From NCBI RefSeq assembly GCF_019393635.1, contig NC_057861.1, forward strand, positions 191,286,026 through 191,350,025: 64,000 bases of DNA, written 5' to 3'. The notes under the pieces were generated by a model that did no database searches, had not been told where the DNA came from, and saw only the letters and a program-made list of their open reading frames with translations. This stretch comes from Dromiciops gliroides (Eukaryota > Chordata > Mammalia > Microbiotheria > Microbiotheriidae). A program made the translations under genes and the position numbers. Each line of letters starts with the position of its first letter. Position 1 is the first letter of the stretch. This document shows positions 40,229 to 50,900 of the stretch, in pieces.

Positions 40229-40784
40229 ACCTAAGATTCTTAAAGGATGAAGACAGATAAGTCCTAGAAGAAAATCCAGAAGGGATTTTGGCCCACCAAA
40301 GGAAGGCTTCTGCTAATCCAAGGCTAGGGATGCTGCTTTTCCAAAAGAACATTTTTAGTAAGAAATAGTGAGGCAGAGGCTACTCTTTTCAAGAAGAGAC
40401 AATTATCATAGCCAATGACTTTAAGCGATGCTGAAAGCAAACAGCAGCTTCACAACTACATGCCCAAGGAAGCAAAGCCTGGCAACATCTAATGGAGTAA
40501 AATTCAGCATTCCTCAGAGACATTGTTGCCAGGGGTTCCCTATGTGTTTGTGTCTCTCCTTCCACTCCTTTGACTGATAGTGTGTACATTCATGGAAGAA
40601 TATGCCTCAAGTTGATAGGGGAAATATTTTATTGAATTTTTGCTTACCGATGTTACTTTATTAAATCTCTTTGCTTATGTGTCCCAAAATGATTAAAGGG
40701 TATTCTATAAAACCAACCAAGGCTGCAGGAGGGCTAGGGGAGACACTTTCTTCCAAATCTAAGTGAAGATTCAATAATGGACGA

Positions 40785-41160
40785 TTGAAAGATTAAAACT
40801 CAGTTGGAAATTAAATAATTGGATCCTAAAAATCAAGTGGGTCAAAGAACAAATCATAGAAACCATCTATTTCATCAAAGAAAATGACAACAATGAGACA
40901 ACATATCAAAATTTATGGAATGCAGCCAAAGAGATACTTAGGGGAAAATTTATATCTCTAACTGCTTACATCAATAAAATAGAGAAAATGCAGATTAATG
41001 AATTGGGTGTGCAATAAAAAAAAACCCCTAGAAAATGAACAAATTAAAAATCCCCAACTAAACACCAAATTGGAAATCCTGAAGATCAAAGGAGAGATTA
41101 ATAAAAGTGAAAGTAAGAAAACCATAGAATTAATAAACCAAATCTAAGTGAAAAACTGGG
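40785..41160 (+). mobile_element. L1 ORF2 internal fragment
   Basis: Encodes QIIETIYFIKENDNNETTYQ then NLWNAAKEILRGKFISLTAY and, after a frame change, KLEILKIKGEINKSESKKTI, the linker between endonuclease and reverse transcriptase. No 3' end, so it is an inner piece. Confidence 0.82.
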
Positions 41161-41497
41161 GTGACGGTAGAACAGAAGCTCCAAAGATGAATTTCCACTT
41201 TCCCCTTTTTGTTTAGGAAAAGACTTATCCCTGATGTGTGTTAGAAGTTCTTCCTTTTTGATGGTTCAGTGTGGTAACTGATAAAGAGGAAGATGTTATT
41301 TGCTACCTCCACTTCCAGATCAATGCTCTGGCATCTTCTAGTGTAGTAATCAGTTGAAGGGGACTGGAACATTAGAGTGTAACATTCCCAGATTTATTCA
41401 AGGTTGCCTAACAAGGGAGCTTTACAGGATTTAATCTATGATTTCAGTTGCTATGTGTTCACTTGAGTTCAGACACTTGGTCTATGAGGTTATTATT

Positions 41498-41660
41498 ATT
41501 ATTTATTTATTTATTTTTTTTTTTAGTGAGGCAATTGGGGTTAAGCGACTTGCCCAGGGTCACACAGCTAGTAAGTGTTAAGTGTCTGAGGCCGGATTTG
41601 AAGTCAGGTACTCCTGACTCCAGGGCTGGTGCTCTACCCACTGCACCACCTAGTTGCCCC
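41498..41660 (-). mobile_element. Short CORE-SINE
   Basis: Target duplication TATGAGGTTATTATT at 41483-41497 and 41661-41675. Confidence 0.95.
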
Positions 41661-41689
41661 TATGAGGTTATTATTGGGAAAAGAGGAGG

Positions 41690-42020
41690 ACTTTTCCCAG
41701 CTCCATTCTCTGGACTTCCTCCCCTCCCCCTACCCAGTTGCTATACCACCCTAAAGATATCTACATCTTGAGCTCCCAATTTCCTGATTGATGACTGTCT
41801 GACTGGAGTACTATTTCAGTAGCACTCTATCAAAGCTTTAGTCCATTCCTGACTGTACTCTCTGGACTTCTTTTTCTCCTCCTCATCAGCTATTTCCTTC
41901 TCCCCAACCTTTCACTTCTAGTTCCCCTTATGTGGTTTCCCACATAGTCCCTCGAAGGTAGGGACCATCTTGCTTGCTTGCATTTCAGTCACCAGAATTT
42001 AGCACTGGGCATGGAGTATA
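41690..42020 (+). mobile_element. L2-like repeat fragment
   Basis: CCTCGAAGGTAGGGACCATC, GAATTTAGCACTGGGCATGG; the same layout as 2890-3355 but more decayed. Confidence 0.55.
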
Positions 42021-42189
42021 GAAATAATTTATCTCCCTGATAGTTTTAGGGATGACAATAAGGGACAATTAAAGCTTAGAGGACATATGCATAAATATTT
42101 CCAAGGAGTTATGTTTCTTAAAGTATCTGGCCAATGGCAAAATAATGATTTTGGATTATTCTCTCAAGGGAAGACTCAAAGGACTGATG

Positions 42190-42825
42190 CTGTGAGAATT
42201 AGAGTGCTACCAACCTGTTGAGAAAGATACTGCAGGGAAGCTCTGCCATGAAAAAAGAACACATGTGACTTAGAGTCTGGAAGGTCAGATTGGCGTATGG
42301 AAGTTACTGCCTGTTAGTTGCGTTAATCAGTGCTACCAACCAATTAGTTTGGAGCTGTATATGAGGACGGCCAGGCTTCCGGTGTTAGAGGGGGCTTCTG
42401 GGAGAAGCCACTGAGAAGCGGGTCTTTTTTGTTTCCAGACTTCGGCTTGGCAGCAGGGGAGGCAGAATAGGGAGAACTTCACATGGGCTGTTAGGGAAAG
42501 GCAAGTTTTTCTCTCTAGCTATACCGAATAGATCCAAACTAGGGTTTTCCTCTCTCACTCTCTTCACTAACTTCTTTTTTTTTTTTTTGGTGAGGCAATT
42601 AGGGTTAGTGATTTGCCCAGGGTCACACAGCTAGTAAGTGCTAAGTGTCTGAGGCTGGATTTGAACCCAGGTCCTCCTGACTCCAGGGCCGGTGCTCTAT
42701 CCACTGCGCCACCTAGCTGCCCCTTCTTCACTAACTTCTAATATATTTTAACAAATACTTAAAAGTCTAAACTCTTGCTAAAGCTTCTAATTTAAGGCAA
42801 CCACTCATTAGATTTTAGACATCAC
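42190..42825 (+). mobile_element. Solo LTR fossil (family A-like, copy 3)
   Basis: TGTGAGAATTAGAGTGC start, CCAATTAGTTTGGAGC centre and CTTGCTAAAGCTTCTAATTT near the end resemble the other family A copies. One SINE is nested. Boundaries approximate. Confidence 0.55.
42576..42725 (-). mobile_element. Short CORE-SINE
   Basis: Target duplication CTTCACTAACTTCT at 42562-42575 and 42726-42739. Inserted in an LTR. Confidence 0.95.
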
Positions 42826-43199
42826 GGCTAGAATTTTTGACCTTACAATACTTTCTTTCTCTTGAGATTTTACATTGACAAATGCTAACTCAGATTCCAT
42901 AGGCCATGTGCAACAAGGTTCTAAGACACAAAGAAAGGGCCTAAGAGTGGGATAAAAATCTTATTAATTCGGCAATGTATAAAAGTGTGTATGCATAGGT
43001 GTATTTGATAGGAAGCAATATTGATTGACTTATATTTCTCAAAGTCAGGATATCCTTGCCAGTTACAAAAAGAAAACAAAAATACCCATAAACAAAACAC
43101 ACATACATGCTTCTACTGTATCCTTGTACACATAAGAAAACACATGGAAAGCCCCCCAACTATTTTTGTTGCCTCTCTATCCCTTGTGATCTCTCTATT

Positions 43200-43915
43200 G
43201 CCCAGCATAAGGAGATAACCATGAGCACTTGGCCAATGAGTAGCCCTGGCTGCTGGCTTGTGTCCATCCTACCTTTCCACTAGCCTATCAGCCCAGGTGG
43301 ATATTTTGACATCTGTTTATCAACAGTAGCTTTATAGGACCTCCTGAAAGATCAAGATAGGTCTATTAAGGTCTGCTCACTAGCCTGTTTGCCAACCAAT
43401 GGGATTCTGTATTTTGTGTAGATTCTTCTAGAGGGTCAAGGGCAAAGTCTGTCTACCAATAAGACTCTGTATTTTTTTTAATTAATAAAGTATTTTTTTT
43501 CTGTTACATGTAAAGATAGTTCTCAACTTTTGTTTATACAAGCTTTACAATTTCAGATTTTTCTCTCTCCCTCTCCTCCCTCCCCCCTCCCCTAGACAGC
43601 AGGTAATCTGATATAGGTTACATATATATACACATAATAACATTAAACATATTTCTGCATTAGTCATGCTATAAGAGAAAAAATCAGAGCAATGATGAAA
43701 AACCTCAAAATAGAAAAAATCAACAAGACTCTGTATTTTTGGTCTGCTCCACTTGTATTGTCTGTGTATCAAGCACTATAAACCTATGCCTTGAGGAAGG
43801 GGGCATCTCAGATCATAGGGAAGATCTAAGGTTCATTTCATTAGTGGGGACTGTGGACTCTTTAATAAAGTGCCATTGGCTCAGAGCTTTACCTCAGTGG
43901 GTTTTTTCTTGCAGA
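43200..43915 (+). mobile_element. LTR-like fossil (family E), interrupted by an L1
   Basis: The right end AATAAAGTGCCATTGGCTCA ... CTCAGTGGGTTTTTTC has the look of LTR R/U5. The left limit is uncertain. A 248-bp L1 is nested at 43477-43724. Confidence 0.5.
43477..43724 (-). mobile_element. Very short L1 3' end
   Basis: 248 bases of L1 3' UTR in reverse with T-run first. Target duplication AAGACTCTGTATTTTT at 43461-43476 and 43725-43740. Inserted in an LTR-like region. Confidence 0.93.
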
Positions 43916-44104
43916 ATGGACAATTTTGAAATCCCCTCACTTAAAAGGAGAAAGGGGAAAGAGAACGTTTAAGCACAGCAAAGGAAGGTAACCTGCTGCA
44001 ATAAAAGTCAGGTCCCAAATCCAGAGAGGCACTTTAATTATTATAGACTTTTTAAAAAATCAAGTTATTTAAGTTTGTAATACATATGCATGCTTATATA
44101 TTTT

Positions 44105-44255
44105 TGTTTTTTGTTTTTGGTGAGGCAATTGGGGTTAAGTGACTTGCCTAGGGTCACACAGCCAGTAAGTGTTAAGTGTCTGAGGCCGGATTTGAACTCA
44201 GGTCCTCCTGACTCCAGGGCCGGTGCTCTATCCACTGCACCACCTAGCTGCCCCC
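44105..44255 (-). mobile_element. Short CORE-SINE
   Basis: Near-consensus body; imperfect flank repeat ATGCTTATAT / ATGTTTATAT. Confidence 0.93.
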
Positions 44256-44282
44256 CATGTTTATATGTATGAAGGAGAGAGC

Positions 44283-44501
44283 CAGGGTAGCTGGGTAGAT
44301 AAGAGCTTCAGACCTGGAGTCAGGAAGACCTTGGTTGAAATCTGGCCTTAGATACTTACTAGCTGTGTGCCTCAGTTTCCTCATCTGTAAAATGGGCTAG
44401 AGTAGGAGATAGCAAATCACTCCAGTATCTTTGTGTAGAAAATCCCAAATGAGGTCATAAAGAGTGGGACACAACTGAAAAGGACTGAACAACAACAATT
44501 T
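44283..44501 (+). mobile_element. Long CORE-SINE with RTE-like tail
   Basis: Decayed head, then CATCTGTAAAATGGGC, AATCCCAAATGAGGTCAT and an (AAC)n end. Older than the adjoining short SINEs. Confidence 0.85.
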
Positions 44502-44587
44502 GAGAGTGCTAGTATGCCAATCCCTGTTCCACATATGGTACAATGGATCACTCAGAGCCAGAGGGTTCCTTTTACTAAAACATATTT

Positions 44588-44762
44588 AGGGGCAGCTGGG
44601 TGGTGCAGTAGATAAAGCATTGGCCCTGGATTCAGGAGGAACTGAGTTGAAATCCAGCCTCAGACACTTGACACTTACTAGCTGTGTGACCCTGGGCAAG
44701 TCACTTAACCCTCATTGCCCCTCCAAAAAAACAAAAACAAAAACACCAAAAAAAAACCCAAC
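44588..44762 (+). mobile_element. Short CORE-SINE
   Basis: A-rich tail with CAAAAACAAAAAC; flank repeat CATATTTA at about 44580 and 44765. Confidence 0.93.
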
Positions 44763-45665
44763 CCCATATTTAAATACCCCCAGGTAAAAGCAGTTCAGAT
44801 AAAGGCCACCAGCAAGGTGATTTCCTGAGTCAGGAGATCCCTGCCAAATACTAAAAACCACTTTTATATTCTTCTTGCCTCAAAGACCCATAGAGTGGTC
44901 TTAGATCAGTTTACCTGGGGGCAAAGTTAACATAAATTGCCTCAAGTCTATATGCCAGCATATTTGCTCACAATTGTCTCAAGCTGGTGTGGTGATGTGA
45001 AGGGATAAATAACACAAGCCTCTCCAGTTCCACCAGGATACTGGCCCATCACTGGCACCATGGCACAGTGGATAAAGAACTAACATCAGAATTAGAAGAT
45101 CAGGTCTCAAATGCTGCCTCTAATATCATAGGCACTTAATTTCTCAGTATACCATGTAACTCTACATTGGCAGCCAAATTGTTCACCTACATGCTGGAGG
45201 GAGTTTCCACAACGGGAGTTTCCCAAGCAATCAACCAATAAACATTAAGTGTTTACAATGTGCCAGGCACTGTGCTAAACACTGGGGATACACAAAGATT
45301 CTAAACACAGTGTCTGCCCTCAAAGGAGTTCATGATCTAATGGAGGAGACAACATGGAAACAAATACGTACAAAGCAAGCTATATCCAGGATAAATAGGA
45401 AATAATTAATGGAGGGAAAGCACTAGCATTAAGAGGGATTAGAGAGGACTTCCCATAGAGGTTGGGATTTGAGTTGGTACTTAAAGGAAGCCCGGGAGGT
45501 CAGTAGTCAGAGCAGAGGAGGGAGAATATTCTCTAGCCATGGGAGATGGCCAGAGAGAATATCCAGAGTCCATAGTTGGAGTGTCTTGTTCATGGAACAG
45601 TTTGGAGGATGGTGCCACTGGAATGAAGAGTATATATCAGGGAGTAAGGTGTAAGAATACTGGAA

Positions 45666-45840
45666 AGGGGGGGGCAGCTAGGTGGCACAGTGGATAAAGC
45701 ACTGGCCTTGGATTCAGGAGGACCTGAGTTCAAATCTAGCCTCAGACACTTGACACTTAACTAGCTGGGTGAACCTGGGCAAGTCACTTAACCCTCATTG
45801 CCCTGCAAAAAACAAAAACAGAAACAAACAAACAAAAATC
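45666..45840 (+). mobile_element. Short CORE-SINE (first of adjacent pair)
   Basis: AGAATACTGGAAAGG before this copy (45654) reappears only after the second SINE (45992), so the second is nested in this one's tail. Confidence 0.92.
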
Positions 45841-45844
45841 TTTG

Positions 45845-45991
45845 GGGGCAGCTAGGTGGTGCAGTAGATAGAGCACCAACCCTGAATTCAGGAGGACCTG
45901 AGTTCAAATCCAACCTCAGACACTTGACACTTACTAGCTGTGTGACCCTGGGCAAGTCACTTAACCCCAATTGCCTCATCAATTAAAAAAA
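45845..45991 (+). mobile_element. Short CORE-SINE (second, nested in the tail of the first)
   Basis: Begins GGGGGCAGCTAGGTGGTG directly after the (CAAA)n tail of the preceding copy. Confidence 0.92.
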
Positions 45992-46117
45992 AAGAATACT
46001 GGAAAGGTAGGAAGGGGTTAGGTTCTATATGAAAGGATTTGGATGGCAAACAGGACATTTTGTATTTGCTCCTGGAGGTAATAGGAAGTTACTGGAGTTG
46101 ATTGAGTGGGGGAGGGG

Positions 46118-46203
46118 TGTGTGTGTGTGTGGGTGTGTGTGTGGGTGGGTGGGTGTGTGGGTGTGGGTGTGTGTGAGAAAGACAGACCGACAGACAGACA
46201 GAC
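46118..46203 (+). repeat. (GT)n / (CAGA)n microsatellite
   Basis: Imperfect GT/GGGT tract, then four or so CAGA units; the frame across it is not coding. Confidence 0.95.
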
Positions 46204-46482
46204 CTGTACGTTAGGAAAATCACTTTAGTGGCTCACTGGAAAATGGCTATGAATGGAGAGAGATTTGAAGCAGGAAAATGCACCTAAAGGCTCTTGTCTG
46301 GGCATGAGGTGATAAGGATCTGCACTGGATGGGTGGCAGTATTACCTACTGGAGAAATGTTGCAAATGTGAGATAGACATTATGTCTTGGCAATAGTTTG
46401 AATAAGAAGGATGAGAAAGTCGAGGATGTCAGCATGAGAAACTGAGAGGATGGTGATGCCTTTTACAGTAAAAGGGAATGTT

Positions 46483-46636
46483 GGGGACAGCTAGGTGGCA
46501 CAGTCAATAAAGCTCTGGCCCTGGAGTCAGGAGAACCTGAATTCAAATATGGCCTCAGACACTTGACATTTACTAGCTATGTGACCCTGGGCAAATCACT
46601 TAACCCCAACTGCCTCATCAAAAAAACCCAAATACA
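46483..46636 (+). mobile_element. Short CORE-SINE
   Basis: Flank repeat AAAGGGAATGT at about 46470 and 46641; splits the long ancient repeat 45235-46880. Confidence 0.94.
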
Positions 46637-46884
46637 AAAAAAGGGAATGTGGCAGGGAGGTGGGGACAGGGATTAATGGGAAAGATGAGTTCTGTTTTAG
46701 ATATGTTGAGTTTAAGATATTTACTGGACATCCCATTCAAAATGTTTGAAAGGCAGTGAGTGGGAGATGCAAGATTGGAGGTCAACAGAGCACTTGAGGC
46801 AGAATAGCTAGAGCTGAGAACCATCAGAATAGAGATGGTAATTAAATCCATGGGAGCTGATGAGCTCACCAAGTTAAGTAGTAG

Positions 46885-47765
46885 AGTGAGGTGTTGGCTG
46901 ATTATGCTGAAGTTTTTATAGATTTATTACTGAGTTAATTTGACTGTTAGAGCATTAAATAAGTTATTGACACAATAGGTTAAATTAATTTTATTCATGG
47001 TTTTTCATATTTGAAGGTGTACATTTTGTTTTGAAACACACATCATTGACCAAACTATATCACACAAATAATCATCTTATTACTGAAAAACAACCTACAG
47101 TACAGAAAAACATTTCTAATAGCGAAATTATTTATTCAACACATCTCAGTCACAAAATGGAGACTTAAAATGTAGCCAGTTATGCTAAATTGCTATACTT
47201 ATTCTCATTATACAATGGGCGGAGGGAAGTTTGCTTTCAGAGTAGCCAAAGGACAAAATAAGAGCCATGAGTAGCAGGGTGAGTAAAAGATACAATGTAA
47301 GGCAGAAATAGGAATGGAAAAATAACCTGGTCTATTCTGCAATTTTGTCTGAACTAATCAATGCTTGACAAATGATTTTACATTTCCTTTCAATTTTTGG
47401 TTTCACTGTTCCTTCCCTTATCTAGATCATAGTATTTCCTTCTTGCCTTATCCAGCAGATTTGCTTATATATGGCGTTAACTTTTTATTAGGTAAGTTTT
47501 GAATACTGTAAAGTCCATAGAGAAAGAGAACAACAGACTAGAGTACCAAAGATACTATTTCTATTCATTGCAGTGTTAGGCTCTGAAGGACTCTTGGGAA
47601 TACATAGTCTCTATTAGCTCTTCAAACATACTAAAATGAAAAATCTATGAGTTTTTAATTTCATGAAGAGAAATACTAGAATATATAAAGTATGAAAAGT
47701 TAAAAGAAGCCTTTGTCATTTAATCTGTCAAGTTTTCATCATTATGAGCTTTCCACCCAAACAAA
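46885..47765. other. Dehydrogenase 3' UTR and flank
   Basis: Unique AT-rich DNA downstream of the stop. Duplicate homology begins near 47620. Candidate minus-strand AATAAA at 47489-47484. Confidence 0.45.
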
Positions 47766-47922
47766 TCATTTAAGAAGTACTTCATTAGGAATAGGAAGGC
47801 CACTGAAAGCAGCCAGAAGACTTTCAACCATGTTTTCCATCATGAGATGTCGACTTTGATGAGTTGCACTTCCGATATGAGGAGTTAAAATAACATTCTT
47901 TAACTTTAACAAAGGATGGGAT
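47766..47922 (-). CDS. Dehydrogenase coding exon 5 (catalytic His, stop)
   Basis: 157 nt from acceptor TATTTCAG|ATCCC to TGA at 47768-47766. Encodes [20 protein letters not shown], then a C-terminal helix ending [11 protein letters not shown] candidate AATAAA signal (minus strand) lies at 47489-47484. Confidence 0.92.
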
Positions 47923-50900
47923 CTGAAATACATATGCATTTAAAAAATTATTCGGATTTCTTTTTTTATATATTATACTATAGTTTCATTAAAAAATTTT
48001 TCTTTTTTTTAGTGAGGCAATTGGAGTTAAGTGACTTGCCCAGGGTCACACAGCTAGTGTTAAGTGTCTGAGGCCAGATTTGAACTCAGGTACTCCTGAC
48101 TCCAGGGCTGGTGCTCTATCCACTGCGCTACCTAGCTGCCCCGTGTAGTTTCATTTTTTATATTTGCAGAAAGATAAAACTTTGTAGGAGATTAAAAATA
48201 ATAGGACCAGATAGGACATTAAAGACTGGCTAGGCCAGTGTTCTCATTTTAAAGATGTGGGAACTTAAGACTCAAACTAAGGACACAGAATGAATTAGTG
48301 GGAGGGCCAGTGCTAGAACCCAGAAATGCTGGATCCTAAATCAGGTCTCTGATATATTACATTGTCTCTCTTCAAAATTGCCTCAAAAATATAGAACACT
48401 GAGTGAAAACTAGGTATTATTTTAAAGAATCAAATGTAAAGGCCTGCATTTAGGTATAATAAATCAACTATATAAGACAGGATGAAGTACATATAGTTTG
48501 TCAAGAGTTCATAAGAAAAAATCTGAGCTTCCACTCCCAGTTCTAGTTGACCACAAGCTCAATAAGCCACCATGTGGTATGGTGTTTTATAATTTTTTTA
48601 AAAAGGCTAATACAATCATTGGTTGCATTCATAGAAATATAGTGCTAGGTACCGGGAAATAACAGTCCCATCATACAGTGCAATTCTCACACTTCGCATG
48701 CTCAATTCTGACTGCCAAATTTTAGGAGGGATTTCAGCAAACCAAAGTATATGTAGAGGGGTCTGAAAACTATTACCTGAGGAAGACTTAAAATTAATGT
48801 AGGTAGTTAGCCTGGAGAAGAAAAGACTAAATAGAGACACAAAATCTGACTTCACACATTCAAGGGTTTAAAGATGAGACAATACATTTGCTTTATGTTA
48901 ATAACAGTGGCAAAGCTAGGACCAATAAGTGGAAGTGACAAGTCTGTTAAATTTTAATCATAGATGTAGAATCTGAATACGTGCTACAAATGAAGAGTGA
49001 ACATAATTTTGTTACCTTTAACAAAGGATGAGATCTGAAATACATTGCACAAAAAAGTTCCAATTTATTGGTTTCTTTCAGAATTATTATCAAACTGTAG
49101 TTATATTTTTATTACTTAGAGAAAAAAATGTAGAATATTAAAAATAATCCAAAAAATTCCATTTCATTCATGGAAGAATCATCTAATATTAGAACCAGAT
49201 AGGACCTTAAAAATTTTCCTGTAGAACACCCTGGGGTTCTTGAGACCTGTTTGAGGGATGCATAAGGTCACAACTATTTTAATATTAAGATATTATTTTC
49301 TTGTTAAAATAATCCTCCATTTTCCAACTCCTTATGTGTGAGAAGCAACCAAAACACTGACTACAGAAATAGATATAAAAATCTAGCCATTTTCTATTAA
49401 GTCAGCTATTGAAGAGATTTGCAAAAATATATAAAAACAATGTCACTCTTCTGACTAAATTTTGTGTTTTGGAAGATGAATTTATTTTTCATAAAAAGTA
49501 TGCTACTTATGTTAACATGTCATGGGTTTATTACTATTCTAATATAATTTAATAAATATTTTAATTTTTTATCAGTTTTAATGTAAAATATTTAAAAATA
49601 TCGATATAGCTCTCAACAATTTTAAAGCATAAAAGGGGCACTGAGACCAAAAAGTTTCAGAAACACTTATATAGTCAAATATCCTCATGTTACAGAAGAG
49701 GAAACCAGGTTGTCAGTCTGGGGAAGAGAAGACTAAATAGAAACACAAAATTTGAGATCAGAAATTTGAGGTATATGTAGATGAAGTGATGGATTTGTTT
49801 TGCTAAAAATGACAGAGCTAGGACCACTGGGAAGAAGTGACAAAGAATTCTTTCTTATATTCAACCAAAATCTGTTTAAATATTATAACTGTTCAGCAGT
49901 TATGGGGTAGCAAACAATCTGTCACTGAAAATATTCAGTTATAAGCAGGGCAAATAACTGTGAGTGATGCCATAGGAAGAATTCCTATATTGGGCGGGAG
50001 ACTGGATAATCAAAAGTCAACAAACATTTATTAAGTGCTAGAAATAAAAAGAGGAAAGAAGAAATGAAGACAACAAACAAAAAAAAAATGAAAAGTGTGT
50101 TTGGGAAGGAAGGCATAAGGTACTTGATCTAGAGGCATGATGAAGAAATCAGAGAGGGCCCAAAGATGGTAGCCAGATAGGAAACCAGGATTAGAAGACT
50201 TCTGAGCCCTATAAATCTATGACTGAGACACCAACCAAAGAAAACTTTTATCCTTAAACATGGGCTGGAACCTTTGCTTCTATTGTTTGTTATCTTTAAA
50301 AAATTTACAGGAAGTTTTTTTTGTGTGTTTGTTTTTCGCTTGGATTTTTTTTTTTACCTTGGCAGAGGTTCAGGGTAAGTCACATCCAGTCCTGCAGCTC
50401 TAATAATTCCAGTTTGAAGAGCTTCAACTAGGGCATCTTGATCGACCAATTGACCTGAATTAATATAACAGTATCTTTGTCACTATTATAATTAGACTAT
50501 ATATAATAGATATATAGACTACAAATATGTATGTGTATATGTATGTGTGTATATATACATACAATAGAGAAGAGATGTCCACATTTCAACTTGTTTCAAC
50601 AACTTTAAAACCACAGTTACTCCTAGCCTAACTGATCAAATGACAGGAATACATAAATATCAAGTTACACAAGATCAAATGATTGTGATACAAAAATAAA
50701 AATGGAGCCTAGGACACAATAAATATGGGACTTAACATTTTTTCAGTGCAAATGGCTACTTTTTTATAACTCAAGAGCAACTTAATATTTAAAGCTTAGT
50801 TGAGATGGAAAATGTTCTTATGGAAAGAAGATCAGCTGTATAGAGTTGTTATTTTTATTGTTAAGTCATTTTTTCATTTGTGTCTCACTCTTCGTGACCC

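Larger units (their letters stand above)
45235..46880 (+). mobile_element. Long ancient interspersed repeat
   Basis: Non-coding, GA-rich element starting GTGCCAGGCACTGTGCTAAA and passing AAGGAGTTCATGATCTAATG, GGAAGCCCGGGAGGTCAG, AAAATCACTTTAGTGGC to AAATCCATGGGAGCTGATG. I recognise the pattern as an abundant amniote repeat but cannot name the family. Three SINEs and a (GT)n tract interrupt it. A shorter copy lies at 15675-16190. The open frame near 45469 is not a gene. Confidence 0.6.
47895..50250. repeat. Two-unit tandem repeat of about 1.1 kb in dehydrogenase intron 4
   Basis: Unit a (about 47895-49000) and unit b (about 49010-50250) both begin at the exon-5 edge (..AACAAAGGATG.GATCTGAAATAC) and both contain a track such as AGAAAAGACTAAATAGA / AGAGAAGACTAAATAGA further along. 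The proximal duplicate has this unit once (28340-29200), so this step happened in the distal copy or was lost from the other. A SINE sits in unit a and a hAT relic in unit b. Confidence 0.7.
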
